Shown one piece after another: positions 28,747 through 38,253 of a stretch of DNA of 59,282 nucleotides. The first letter of the stretch is position 1, and each line of letters starts with the position of its first letter. Source of the DNA: JANQQZ01 sp039187315 (lineage in GTDB: Bacteria > Planctomycetota > Phycisphaerae > Phycisphaerales > UBA1924); the NCBI GenBank assembly GCA_039187315.1, contig JBCCZQ010000009.1, positions 1 through 59,282 of the forward strand. The letters are read 5' to 3'. The notes beneath the pieces were generated by a model. That model had not been told where the DNA came from. It saw only the letters and a list, made by a program, of their open reading frames with translations, and did not search any database. The translations under genes and the position numbers were made by a program.

Positions 28747-30306
28747 ATGACACGCGATGCAGACAACGCGGTTCGGGTCCGGATCAGCAGCGACCGGCTC
28801 CAAGCGGTTGTCACCGTCCAGCCCGGCACCGACGCCTCGCTCGTGACCGAGCAGATGCTCTTGGGCGTTGCAACCGGAAGGGGGCTCCGCGAGTCTCCCG
28901 AACTCGCCGAACGCGTCGCCGCGCTCGCAGCAGCCTACGACCCGGCATCGGCAGAGCCTTTCGAGTCACTGCTGGCGGAAGGGACGCCCGCGCTCAAGGG
29001 CGAACCGTCCCGGTTTGAGCTCGCAGAAGACCTCGCCGAGATCAAAGAACGTGCTCAGCGTCTCGAGCACAAACGCTTCCGAGATGACGAGCGGATGCCC
29101 ACTGAAGACAGCGCCGGCGAAGACGCGCCCGACGAGGGTATCGACCACTACTTCCAGTCCACGCTCATGATCGTCAAGCCGGGCCAGCGTCTCGGCACCC
29201 TCCACCCGGCAACCAAGGGCGTCGACGGGATCGATGTCTGCGGCCTCGCGATTGCAGCACCGGACGGCAGCCCGTGCTCGGTGACGCTCGATGACTCGAC
29301 CGTCCGCACCGACGCGGAGGGCGGCGTCTACGCGACCACAGGCGGGCTCGTCGTCTTTGATGATCAGCACCTGCACGTGACCGAGACGCTGGAGGTCAGC
29401 GGCGCTGTTGACTTCTCGACAGGTCATATCACCTTCGGCGGGGACATCCACGTCCACAAGGGCGTCTGCGATGTCTTCCGAGTCAAGGCCGAACGCAGCC
29501 TGACCATCGACGGCACCGCCGAGGCATGCTTCCTCAATGCTGGGCTCGATCTGACGCTCAACCGTGGCATGGCGGGGCGCGAAAAGGCCGAGGCGCGAGC
29601 AGGTCGAGACCTGCACGCGAGGTACATCGATGCCGCGACCGTGACCATCGGGCGCGACCTGATCGCCGACCGGGAGGTCACCAACACGACCGTCACGATC
29701 GGCCGGAGGGCCGACTGCCCGCACGCCACGCTCATCGGCGGCGAGCTGACAGTCGCCGGCGCAGCCACGTTTCAGCAGGTCGGCTCGCCCGCCGCGTCCC
29801 GTACCACGGTCCGGCTCGGACGCATCCCCGAGCTTGAAGCCCTGCTCCGTGAGAGCGGCGAGGTACTCAAGACGCTCGATAGAGAACGCACGCTCGTCGA
29901 GGACAAGCTCCAGCAGCTCAGGCAGAACTCGGGCAAGCTCTCCGCCTCCCTCGCCGAGGAGCTCACGGAGCTCGAGTTCCAGAACGGCTCGATCCAATCG
30001 TGGAAGCTCCGCCTCGAACAAGCCATGCATCGAGGCTTCAGCATCCTTGAGGAATACACAGAAGCGACGCTCACGGTCACCGGAGCCGTCCTGCCTGGTG
30101 CACGCGTCGAGGCGGGAACACGCAGCGCGAACATCGACGAAACGCTCCAAGGCCCGCTGGCCATCGAGCTCGACGAACACGGCAACCTGACCGTCCGGAA
30201 CCTCGGCACCGGCCAACGCCGCATGCTCACCGAATCCGCCTCCATGGACATCGATCCGGCCCGATCCGAGCTCGTGGAGCTCCGAGAAACGCTCCGAGCG
30301 GCCTGA
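28747..30306 (+). CDS. FapA/DUF342 family protein
   Basis: A 519-aa protein of the FapA (flagellar assembly protein A, DUF342) family. It has an N-terminal alpha/beta part, a run of right-handed beta-helix strands (the FSTGHITFGGDIHVHKG region and the following GRDLHARYID repeats), then a coiled coil (about 365-430) and a short C-terminal domain. In other bacteria the family is linked to polar flagellar placement. Here it follows cheY by 24 bp, suggesting a role in placing or activating the motility or chemosensory machinery. Confidence 0.85.
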   Translation: MTRDADNAVRVRISSDRLQAVVTVQPGTDASLVTEQMLLGVATGRGLRESPELAERVAALAAAYDPASAEPFESLLAEGTPALKGEPSRFELAEDLAEIKERAQRLEHKRFRDDERMPTEDSAGEDAPDEGIDHYFQSTLMIVKPGQRLGTLHPATKGVDGIDVCGLAIAAPDGSPCSVTLDDSTVRTDAEGGVYATTGGLVVFDDQHLHVTETLEVSGAVDFSTGHITFGGDIHVHKGVCDVFRVKAERSLTIDGTAEACFLNAGLDLTLNRGMAGREKAEARAGRDLHARYIDAATVTIGRDLIADREVTNTTVTIGRRADCPHATLIGGELTVAGAATFQQVGSPAASRTTVRLGRIPELEALLRESGEVLKTLDRERTLVEDKLQQLRQNSGKLSASLAEELTELEFQNGSIQSWKLRLEQAMHRGFSILEEYTEATLTVTGAVLPGARVEAGTRSANIDETLQGPLAIELDEHGNLTVRNLGTGQRRMLTESASMDIDPARSELVELRETLRAA

Positions 30307-30323
30307 GAGCGGTTCAACCGCTC
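30307..30323 (+). other. Hairpin at the end of the che operon
   Basis: gagcggtt at 30307-30314 is the reverse complement of aaccgctc at 30316-30323. The arms begin right after the stop codon. No T run follows, so termination is uncertain. Confidence 0.35.
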
Positions 30324-30336
30324 GCGATCCGGGCCG

Positions 30337-30342
30337 TATCAT
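30337..30342 (+). promoter_or_regulatory. Possible -10 element for a leaderless start
   Basis: TATCAT ends six bases before the GTG start at 30349, so transcription would begin at or next to the start codon. No good -35 box is visible. Confidence 0.35.
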
Positions 30343-30348
30343 CCATCC

Positions 30349-31626
30349 GTGGGACGACTCCGAACGCATGCAGTGCATCCGCTGCGTGGCTGGCTCTGCG
30401 CCGGCCTCGCGCTCATCGCGTGCTACCCAGCTGCCGCGGGCTTCGCTGCCCAGGCCGATGCCACCGCGGATATCACCGAACCCGAAGACAGCGGACAGAA
30501 CGAGCCGCGGACCGCAACCGTCATCCTCCAGGACGGCCAGGTCCTGACCGGCGAGCTGATCGAGGAATCCCCCGAGCGGATCGTTCTCTCGATCAACGGC
30601 GTTCGGACCACTATCGACCAGCGCCGCATCCGGGACTCCTACATCCAGCCGCCGGTCGAGCAGCGATACCGCGCCATCCGGGCCACCATCGCCGACGACG
30701 ATGTCGACGGCCTGATCCAGATCGCCGATTGGCTGCTGACCAAGAATCGGCCGGACCTCGCCCTGGCCGACCTCGAGCTCGCGCTGCGCACCGATCCGTT
30801 CGCCCACCGCGCCCGCGAGCTGCGTGTCATCGCCCGCGAGGCGCTCCGACTTCAGGAGAGCCGCGATCCGGAACCAGCCGACGAAACCCCGACCGAGCCG
30901 GCCGCCGGCTCGCCGCGGGAACCGGCGGGCAGCTTCCCCCTGATCACCGAGGACGATGTCAACCTGCTTCGTGTCTACGAGGTGGATCTCGACCAGCCCC
31001 CCCGCATGACGATCGATCGTGAGATCATGGAGGATGTGCTACGCGAGTTCGCGGGGCAGGCCGGCGTGCCCCCCACCGCGGCCGGTCGCGAGGCGCTGCT
31101 GGCCGCACCGGCCGTCGATCAGCTCGCGGTGCTCTTCACGCTGCGTGCAAGGGAGTACTACGGTCGGGTACGCGTACAAGGAGAACCGGCCGCGCTCCGC
31201 AGGTTCCGCGACGATGTCTACCGCACGTGGCTCCGCAACGCCTGCGCCACCACCCGCTGCCACGGCGGGGCCGAAGCCGGCCGACTCCAGTTCGCCCGCT
31301 CGGCCCGCATGGACCCCCAGGTCTACCTCACCAACTTCCTGATCCTCGACCGCTACCGCACCGAGCAAGGCGAGGCGATCATCGACTACGACGAGCCCGC
31401 CAGCAGCCTGCTGCTCCAGGCCGGGCTGCCCAAGCACGCCGCGACCCGACCGCACCCGGACGTCGCTGGCTGGCGTCCGGTCTTCCGCGGGCTGACCGAC
31501 GGCCGGTTCCAGCAGGCCGTGACCTGGATCCGGTCCATGTACGTCCCCCGACCCGACTACCCGGTGGACTACACTCCGCAGGCTCCGCTCCGACCAGAGG
31601 ACGCGAAGCCAGCGCCGCCCAGGTAG
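30349..31626 (+). CDS. Secreted protein with a CX4CH haem-like motif
   Basis: A 425-aa protein with an export signal (hydrophobic stretch LCAGLALIACYPAAAGFA). An N-terminal small beta domain follows (ATVILQDGQVLTGELIEE), of the type found in planctomycete secreted proteins. Then comes a helical region and, near residue 305, NACATTRCHGG. The C-A-T-T-R-C-H spacing is CX4CH, a variant of the c-type haem site known from cytochrome c3. The surroundings resemble planctomycete cytochrome-like domains (PSCyt1-type), but only one such motif is present. Haem binding is inferred. Confidence 0.6.
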   Translation: MGRLRTHAVHPLRGWLCAGLALIACYPAAAGFAAQADATADITEPEDSGQNEPRTATVILQDGQVLTGELIEESPERIVLSINGVRTTIDQRRIRDSYIQPPVEQRYRAIRATIADDDVDGLIQIADWLLTKNRPDLALADLELALRTDPFAHRARELRVIAREALRLQESRDPEPADETPTEPAAGSPREPAGSFPLITEDDVNLLRVYEVDLDQPPRMTIDREIMEDVLREFAGQAGVPPTAAGREALLAAPAVDQLAVLFTLRAREYYGRVRVQGEPAALRRFRDDVYRTWLRNACATTRCHGGAEAGRLQFARSARMDPQVYLTNFLILDRYRTEQGEAIIDYDEPASSLLLQAGLPKHAATRPHPDVAGWRPVFRGLTDGRFQQAVTWIRSMYVPRPDYPVDYTPQAPLRPEDAKPAPPR

Positions 31627-31710
31627 CCCCCAGCAGGCCTCGGATGGCCAAGCCAACCCGAACCCAAGACCCCAGCCAAGGACGGCCGAGCACGAACGAG
31701 GCCTCGCGTG

Positions 31711-33153
31711 ATGACGACTAAGCGACGACCCATCGAGCCACTCCGCAGGACGCCCCGCCGCGCCGTCTTGGCAGCAGCCTCGCTGCTCGCCGCGCTGGGA
31801 ATCAACGGATGCATCGAGGAGGACCCGGTCGCGGCGACCATCCAGGAGGTCGCGGGCCAGTTCGAAGCGCTCGGGGCCCCAGGCAGCGCGATCCCAGGCG
31901 ACGAGTTCGTCACAGATGTCTACGAGGATGCGCTCCGCAGCCTGCGAAGCGTGGCAGGACAGGGCAGTGACGCGCAACGGGCCTCGATCCAGCTCCTGAT
32001 GGCGCGGGCCGAGTACGGCCTGGCCAAGATCCCGCTCGGCGATCTCACAGCCGCCCACGCCGAGGCCAACCTGCTTATCGCGGGCGCTGCGGCCCAGGCA
32101 GCCAAGCACGTCCGACTCTCGGCGCTGGCTTCCGCCAGCGCGACCTTCGACCCGAGCGACGAGATCGCAGAGCTGCAGTCGATCATCGGCGAACGCTCGG
32201 CCGCCATCGATGATCAGCAAGCCTCGCTGCAGCGCGTCCAGACCGAGATCGCCGAACTGGACGGGCTCGCCGGCGAGGCCGACGCCCGGGCCGACGAGAT
32301 CCGGCAGCAGGAAAGCGAGCTCCGAGCCCGTGCCCGGGCGATGACCGCTCCCGAGGCCGTCCCGCTCTTCGAACAGGCGGCGAGCCTCCGCAACCAGGCG
32401 GACGACCTCGCAGCCGACGCCGAACGCAGGCGGGCGCAAGCCGATGTCCTCCGACCCGAGATCACGCAGATCGAGGGCGAGATCGACCGCTTGACCGAGC
32501 AGCGAACACTGCTCGAAGAGTCCATCGAAAACCTCCGCGCCGAATCGGAAGCGTCCCGTCGAGCGACCGCGTCGCTCCAGACCGATGCCGACGCGGTGAT
32601 GCAGGAGCTGACCGCACGGATCGACGCGGTTGAGGTCCTGATGACCGGGACGATGGCCGACGCGTACGAGGCTTCCATGGGCGCGTACGACAAGGCCTCC
32701 GCCGAGGCACGCAAGGCTGCCAGCGGCCTGCGAACGCAAGCGAGGCTGTTCGAAGCCGAGACCGCCCTGACCGCAGCGGGGCTCGCCGCCTCTCAAGCCG
32801 AGCAGCTGAACAGGCTGGTCCGAACCGCCGGCTCGGCCGACCGGATGGAACTGGCCGAACGTGCCGGGACGCTCGCCGAGGAAGCGGCCGAGCTCGCCCG
32901 CTCGCGGCTTGAGAGCGCCCGCGAGTCGTTCTCGAGCGCAGGCGTCCGCGGCGAAGCCTCTGACCGCATCGATGCCGTCGTGGCCCGACTCGAAGCGATC
33001 ATCGGCATCCCACCAGAGACCGAGGAGGATGGGCTGGACGGCTTCGAGGCCGACCCGGTCGATGGCCCCGGTCAGCAACCTGGCCAAGAACCCGGTGAAG
33101 AACCAGCCGAAGACGCGAGCGACGCCGCCGACTCGGAGGCGGGCGGCCCGTGA
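31711..33153 (+). CDS. Coiled-coil lipoprotein
   Basis: A 480-aa protein with a Tat-like/Sec signal start (RRTPRRAVLAAASLLAAL) and a lipobox-like ...LGINGC, so probably lipid-anchored; Asn at -2 is not ideal. Residues ~150-290 form long heptad-rich coiled coils packed with Ala, Glu and Arg. The tail is Pro/Glu/Asp-rich. I chose the ATG at 31711 over the GTG one codon earlier. Its stop overlaps the GTG start of the reductase by 4 bp. Confidence 0.7.
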   Translation: MTTKRRPIEPLRRTPRRAVLAAASLLAALGINGCIEEDPVAATIQEVAGQFEALGAPGSAIPGDEFVTDVYEDALRSLRSVAGQGSDAQRASIQLLMARAEYGLAKIPLGDLTAAHAEANLLIAGAAAQAAKHVRLSALASASATFDPSDEIAELQSIIGERSAAIDDQQASLQRVQTEIAELDGLAGEADARADEIRQQESELRARARAMTAPEAVPLFEQAASLRNQADDLAADAERRRAQADVLRPEITQIEGEIDRLTEQRTLLEESIENLRAESEASRRATASLQTDADAVMQELTARIDAVEVLMTGTMADAYEASMGAYDKASAEARKAASGLRTQARLFEAETALTAAGLAASQAEQLNRLVRTAGSADRMELAERAGTLAEEAAELARSRLESARESFSSAGVRGEASDRIDAVVARLEAIIGIPPETEEDGLDGFEADPVDGPGQQPGQEPGEEPAEDASDAADSEAGGP

Positions 33154-34118
33154 GCGGGCTGCCCGATGCTGCCGCCGCGGACCCGGTCCTGCCCGAGGTC
33201 GTGATGCACCTGCACCGGCCCAACGACCCGGGCACCGCTCGTGTCGTGGAATCTCGGCTGTGCATGGCGGGCAAGTCCGCGAGCTACGTGCGCCACCTCG
33301 CCCTCGATGTGTCGGGCACGGAGATCGCCGGCCGCTTCCGCGCAGGACAGTCGTTCGGAGTGCTCACGCCCGGTGAGAACGACAAGGGCCGCCCGCACGC
33401 GCCCCGGCTCTACTCCATCGCCTCTCCGACCGCGGGTGAGGACGGCAACGGCGCCGTGCTGGCCACCACCGTCAAGCGGACCATCGACGAGCACCACGAC
33501 GACCACGCGCTGTTCCTGGGCGTTGCGAGCAACTACCTCTGCGATCTCCAGGTCGGCGACGAGGTGCGCGTCTCCGGGCCCAACGGCAAGCGGTTCCTGC
33601 TGCCGGCCGAGCAGGCCGACTGGAACTACGTCTTCTTTGCGACCGGAACCGGTATCGCGCCGTTCCGGGGCATGCTCGGTGATCTGTACCAGACGGATGC
33701 GCCGGCTCCTGACCGAACGACGCTCGTCATGGGCTCGCCCTACAGGACCGATCTTTTGTACGACGAGGAGTTCACGCAACTCGCCCGGGCACACGATGGC
33801 TTGAGCTATCTGACCGCGATCAGCCGTGAAACGCCCGACGGCGTCGGACGCGGGCAGTATGTCCAGGACGTCCTGACAAGCCACCGCGACCATTTCACGG
33901 ACCTGCTGACCCGGCCCAATACGCTCGTGTACATCTGCGGCATCGCCGGGATGGAACTCGGCATTTTCCAAGCCCTGGCGGGTAGCCTGCCGCCCGAGGT
34001 GCTGGCGAGGTTCCTCGTTGTGGATCCCGAAGCCGCGGCGGAACCCGGCTCATGGAGCCGGCGGATGATCCACAAGCAGATCAAGCCGACCCGCAGGGTC
34101 TTCCTCGAGGTCTACTGA
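33150..34118 (+). CDS. Ferredoxin-NADP reductase family protein
   Basis: A 322-aa flavoenzyme of the plant-type FNR family. The FAD-binding RLYSIASPTAGEDG (RxYS motif), the FFATGTGIAPFRGML NADP-binding loop, VYICGIAGMELGIF, and the C-terminal VFLEVY ending in the aromatic Tyr typical of FNR are visible. It moves electrons between NADPH and ferredoxin or flavodoxin. The GTG at 33150 overlaps the lipoprotein stop. Confidence 0.9.
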   Translation: MSGLPDAAAADPVLPEVVMHLHRPNDPGTARVVESRLCMAGKSASYVRHLALDVSGTEIAGRFRAGQSFGVLTPGENDKGRPHAPRLYSIASPTAGEDGNGAVLATTVKRTIDEHHDDHALFLGVASNYLCDLQVGDEVRVSGPNGKRFLLPAEQADWNYVFFATGTGIAPFRGMLGDLYQTDAPAPDRTTLVMGSPYRTDLLYDEEFTQLARAHDGLSYLTAISRETPDGVGRGQYVQDVLTSHRDHFTDLLTRPNTLVYICGIAGMELGIFQALAGSLPPEVLARFLVVDPEAAAEPGSWSRRMIHKQIKPTRRVFLEVY

Positions 34119-34200
34119 CCGCCCGCGGCACCGGCGCCCGTCGCCATCGGCGGGCGAGCTAGAGTAGAAGCCTTTCCGAGAGCCACCAGGACCCAGCCGC

Positions 34201-35220
34201 ATGCGACGACGAACGCTCCTGCCGATCCTTGCCGCCTCGTTCGCCTTCGGTGCCGCTGGCCAGGGCTTCGACTCGCAGGCCGTCGCTGAAGGCCTGAGCA
34301 CCGGGGACACCGCCTCGATCCAGCGGGCGCGTTCTCAGGCGGTCGAGTATCTGGCCTCGCCGACCCTCCGCGTGCAGCAGCGGCTTGAGGCCGACGACGC
34401 GCTGCGTCCAGCGCTCGGGCAGGCGCTCGCTTCCGAAGACGAGTTCCGAACGGTCAACGCGCTGCTCGTGATGGGCCACCTCGTGACGCCGACGAGCCTG
34501 CAGGCCGTCACCCCGTATCTTGAAGACCCGCGGCCGGGCGTGAAGTACGCCGCGTACAAGGCGATGCGCACCTCGCTGAACATCCTGAGCCAGCAGGCCG
34601 CTCCGTCGCTGCAACCCAACGCGGCCCTCGATGCGTTCGGCTCTCTTGTCGAAGCCGTGGAAGCCCAGACCGATCCGATCGCGATCGAAGGCGGGCTGCG
34701 CGCGATCGCCGCGGCCGACCGGGTCTCCGCTCAGAACCTGCGTCAGCTCGAAGAGGCGGCCCGACGGGCGCTCCCGACGGTCGCCTCTTTGCACGCCGAA
34801 CGCCTGGAGAGCCAGGACGACCCCGAGGACTACCGCGTCTTGATTGGCGCGATGCTTTACGCGATGCTCGAGCTGCGCATCGCGATCAACGCTCCGGACG
34901 CAAGGTTCAGCGACGAGGCGCTCACATCGGCCGCCTCGCTCGGCGGAGCCGTGCTTAGCCACGCCTACACGGCCTACGAGGCTGCCGGTGGCATCAGTTC
35001 GATCGACGACGATCGCCGTGAACTGCTCGGGCAGGCGATCGCGGCCTCTGAAACGCTCGTGTACTTCGCGCTGCGGGGCCTCGGCACCGACGCCCAGCCC
35101 ACGGGCCTGGCCGCAACCTTCCAGTCCGAAGACGACCGTGGCTTCCGCGCGGGCATCCTCCGCATCATCGGGCCGACCGGGATCCTCCAGCGCAACGGCA
35201 TTCAGGTCGCCGGGGGCTGA
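34201..35220 (+). CDS. Exported helical-repeat (HEAT-like) protein
   Basis: A 339-aa protein with a short signal peptide (LLPILAASFAFGAAG) followed by alpha-helical repeats resembling HEAT/Armadillo units (for example EFRTVNALLVMGHLVTP, DPRPGVKYAAYKAMR). It probably serves as a periplasmic scaffold. No enzymatic motif is visible. It sits alone between the reductase and oppA, with a possible -10 TAGAGT at 34160-34165. Confidence 0.65.
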   Translation: MRRRTLLPILAASFAFGAAGQGFDSQAVAEGLSTGDTASIQRARSQAVEYLASPTLRVQQRLEADDALRPALGQALASEDEFRTVNALLVMGHLVTPTSLQAVTPYLEDPRPGVKYAAYKAMRTSLNILSQQAAPSLQPNAALDAFGSLVEAVEAQTDPIAIEGGLRAIAAADRVSAQNLRQLEEAARRALPTVASLHAERLESQDDPEDYRVLIGAMLYAMLELRIAINAPDARFSDEALTSAASLGGAVLSHAYTAYEAAGGISSIDDDRRELLGQAIAASETLVYFALRGLGTDAQPTGLAATFQSEDDRGFRAGILRIIGPTGILQRNGIQVAGG

Positions 35221-35255
35221 TGGGTACCGCGAGGGTCGCTGGGGCGCTGCGCCGG

Positions 35256-35261
35256 TAGACT
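35256..35261 (+). promoter_or_regulatory. Possible -10 element for a leaderless oppA
   Basis: TAGACT ends six bases before the oppA ATG at 35268, the same spacing seen at 30337. No -35 box is recognisable. Confidence 0.35.
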
Positions 35262-35267
35262 CCTGCC

Positions 35268-37211
35268 ATGTTCAAGCTGCTGATCCCCGTCCTGCTGCTG
35301 CTCGCGGGCGTCGTACTCACCGTCGCCAGCGACGACCCCGACCCGTCGGCCGACTTCACGTTCATCAACCGTGGCAGCATCGGCACGCTCGACCCGCAGC
35401 GGATGAGCTGGATGCAGGATCTGCGTGTCGCGAGGCTGCTCTATGAGCCGCTCGTGCGGCTCGATGTGCTGCACGAGGACTACGTCGTCGTGCCCGGCGT
35501 CGCCGAGCGGTGGGATATCTCAGAGGACCAGCTGACCTACACGTTCCATCTGCGTGAGGATGCGAGCTGGTCGAACGGGGAGCCGGTGACCGCACACGAC
35601 TTCATTTTCGCGTGGCGACGGGCCCTGCTGCCGGATACGGCCTCGGACTACACGAAGCTGTTCCAGGCCATCCGAGGCGCCGACGAGTTCTTCTACTGGC
35701 GGACCGAGCAAACAGCCGAGTACGCCCGCCGGGTCGCATCGATCCCCCAGGCGGACCGCGGGGCCGAGGTCGAACGCCTCTGGGATGAGACCATGCGACG
35801 CTTCGACGAAACGGTCGGCCTCAGAGCGCTCGACGACCGCACGCTCGAGGTCGAGCTGACCACTCCGACGCCCTACTGGCTCGACCTGTGCGCCTTCGCC
35901 GTCTTCAGCCCGGTCTATCCCCCGCTGGTTAGCCAGTACGAACGGCTCTCACCGGACACGGGGCAGATCAAGATCGAGTTCGGCTGGACCAAGCCGCCGC
36001 TGACGGTCACCAACGGACCGTTCGTGCTCGAGCGCTGGCGCTTCAAGCGAGGCCTGTTCTTCCGAGCCAACCCGCACTGGTGGGCCAAGGACACCCTCGA
36101 TGTGGAGACGATCTCGATCCCCAGCGTCGAGGACCCGAACGCCGCGATCCTCGCCTTCGAGACCGGGGCCGTCGACTGGGTCAGCGATGTGACGGCCGAG
36201 TACCGTATCCAGATGCTCGCCGACAAGCGGGCGTTCTACGCCGAGCACGCCGAACTTGTCGAGCGGCTCAAGCAGCAGGGACTGGACCAGTTCGCGATCG
36301 CGGCAGAGCTGCCCGACGACCCGCGCAAGAACCTGCACGCCGTCGACAACTTCGCGACCTACTGGTACAACTTCAACTGCATGCCGACCCTGCCAGACGG
36401 CAGGGAGAACCCGTTCCACGATGCACGGGTGCGTAGGGCGTTCGCGATGGCGATCGACAAGCGGGCGATCGTCGAGGACATCAACCGGATCGACCAGCCT
36501 GTCCTGCGGACGCTCATCCCCCCGGACGCCATCGCCGGCTACACCTCCCCAGAGGGCCTCGACTGCGTCTCGGACTTCCGGGACGATGCTGCCGGGCTGG
36601 AATCGCACCTCAACGAAGCGAAGCGGCTGCTCGCCGAAGCCGGGTACGAGTCACCGGAAGACCTGCCGGTGATCGAGCTGTTGTTCAACAAAGACTCGGG
36701 CCACGACCTGATCGCTCAGCAGATCGCCCGCGACTGGGAACGGTACCTCGGCGTCCGCACCCGCCTGAACCAGAAGGAGATCAAGGTCTACCGCGACGAC
36801 CTGAAAAACGCGAACTTCATGACCAGCCGCGCCGGCTGGTACGCCGACTACGCCGACCCAACAACGTTCCTTGAGCTCAACCGCACCGGCGACGGCAACA
36901 ACGACCGCAAATATTCGAACCCCGAGTACGATCGCCTGCTCGATCAGGCCAAGACCGAGCTCGACCCGCAGGCACGCCTCGACCTGCTCGCCGAGGCCGA
37001 GCGGATCATCATGGAAGAAGACCTGCCGATGGTCCCCATCTTCCAGTACGTCAGCCTCTACCTCTTCGACCCCGATGTCGTCACCGGCATCAACCCGCAC
37101 CCCCGCGCCCAGCAAGACATCTACCTCGTCGATGTCCTTGGCGACGGCAAGGGGGGCGACCGCGTCAAGCGCATCCGAACCGACGATGCGAACGATGGAG
37201 AGAGCCGGTGA
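35268..37211 (+). CDS. oppA: Oligopeptide ABC transporter substrate-binding protein OppA
   Basis: A 647-aa family 5 solute-binding protein. An N-terminal hydrophobic segment (LLIPVLLLLAGVVLTVA) should act as an export signal or anchor; no lipobox Cys is seen. Family hallmarks are the TLDPQRMSWMQDLRVARLLYEPL start, LTYTFHLREDASWSNGEPV, and ARVRRAFAMAIDKRAIVEDI. It captures peptides in the periplasm and hands them to OppB/OppC. Its stop overlaps oppB by 4 bp. Confidence 0.93.
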   Translation: MFKLLIPVLLLLAGVVLTVASDDPDPSADFTFINRGSIGTLDPQRMSWMQDLRVARLLYEPLVRLDVLHEDYVVVPGVAERWDISEDQLTYTFHLREDASWSNGEPVTAHDFIFAWRRALLPDTASDYTKLFQAIRGADEFFYWRTEQTAEYARRVASIPQADRGAEVERLWDETMRRFDETVGLRALDDRTLEVELTTPTPYWLDLCAFAVFSPVYPPLVSQYERLSPDTGQIKIEFGWTKPPLTVTNGPFVLERWRFKRGLFFRANPHWWAKDTLDVETISIPSVEDPNAAILAFETGAVDWVSDVTAEYRIQMLADKRAFYAEHAELVERLKQQGLDQFAIAAELPDDPRKNLHAVDNFATYWYNFNCMPTLPDGRENPFHDARVRRAFAMAIDKRAIVEDINRIDQPVLRTLIPPDAIAGYTSPEGLDCVSDFRDDAAGLESHLNEAKRLLAEAGYESPEDLPVIELLFNKDSGHDLIAQQIARDWERYLGVRTRLNQKEIKVYRDDLKNANFMTSRAGWYADYADPTTFLELNRTGDGNNDRKYSNPEYDRLLDQAKTELDPQARLDLLAEAERIIMEEDLPMVPIFQYVSLYLFDPDVVTGINPHPRAQQDIYLVDVLGDGKGGDRVKRIRTDDANDGESR

Positions 37212-38239
37212 GCCGCCGAGGCTCCTCGAGCATGCTCGGGCTCATCGGCCGACGGCTGCTCCAGCTGCCGGTCATCCTGCTGGTGATCTACACGCTCACG
37301 CTCTGGCTCGCCTGGAAGATCCCCGGCAACCCGCTCGAGAACCCCGACGGCCGGCAGCCGCCCGCGGCCGTGATCGAGGCCATGAAGCGGCAGTACAACC
37401 TCGACAGCTTCCCGTCGTTCTACGGCAGCTACCTCGCCAGCGCGTCCGGGCTCGACTACGCCCGAGGCTGGCTCTCGGGCGCGCACGACGATGCAGACGA
37501 CCGCGCCGCCGAAGCCAACGTCGCCGCGCCCACGCGCTACGTCTTCGACCTCGGGCCGTCGCTTACGTACGACGACTGGCGTGTCAACGAGATCATCGCC
37601 GGAGCCCTGCCCGTCTCCGTCGTGCTCGGTTTTGCAGCGATCCTGATCGCCCTGGGTATCGGCATCACCGCCGGCGTCGTCGGCGCGATCAAGCCCAACT
37701 CCTTCGCCGACCTCGCCACGCTCCTACTCGCGCTCATAGGCATCAGCCTGCCGAGCTTCGTCGTCGGCATGCTGCTGCTGATCGTCTTTGCCGTCTGGTT
37801 CCCCGTCCTGCCCGTCGGCGGATGGGGCCGCGTGAACCAGATGCTCCTGCCGGCGGTGACGCTCAGCCTGCCGTTCGCGGCGTACATCGCCCGCCTGACA
37901 CGCATGGGCATGATCGAGGCACTCGGCGCCGACTACATCCGCACGGCCCGCGCCAAGGGCCTCGCCGAGAGCAAGGTCCTGTTCAAGCACGCGCTCAAGA
38001 ACGCCTTCCTGCCTGTCCTGAGCTACCTCGGACCCGCCATCGCCTTCGCTATGACCGGCAGTTTCGTCGTCGAGAAGGTCTTCAACGTACCCGGCCTCGG
38101 CCAGCACTTCGTCAACGCCGTCCTGAACAAGGACCTGTTCCTGATCATGGGCGTCGTGCTGATCTTCGCGACGATGCTGGTCCTGCTGAACCTGGCCGTG
38201 GACGTGCTGTACCGCTGGGTGGATCCGAGGATCGGGTGA
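37208..38239 (+). CDS. oppB: Oligopeptide ABC transporter permease OppB
   Basis: A 343-aa permease with about six membrane helices. The EAA loop (DYIRTARAKGLAESKVLFKHALKNAFLPVLS) contacts the ATPase, and the N-terminus LIGRRLLQLPVILLVIYTL is typical of OppB/DppB. A hydrophilic insert of about 60 residues lies between helices 1 and 2. OppC, OppD and OppF should follow but the next gene is on the opposite strand, so the transporter is incomplete here. Confidence 0.93.
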   Translation: MSRRGSSSMLGLIGRRLLQLPVILLVIYTLTLWLAWKIPGNPLENPDGRQPPAAVIEAMKRQYNLDSFPSFYGSYLASASGLDYARGWLSGAHDDADDRAAEANVAAPTRYVFDLGPSLTYDDWRVNEIIAGALPVSVVLGFAAILIALGIGITAGVVGAIKPNSFADLATLLLALIGISLPSFVVGMLLLIVFAVWFPVLPVGGWGRVNQMLLPAVTLSLPFAAYIARLTRMGMIEALGADYIRTARAKGLAESKVLFKHALKNAFLPVLSYLGPAIAFAMTGSFVVEKVFNVPGLGQHFVNAVLNKDLFLIMGVVLIFATMLVLLNLAVDVLYRWVDPRIG

Positions 38240-38253
38240 GCAAACCGTGCGAT

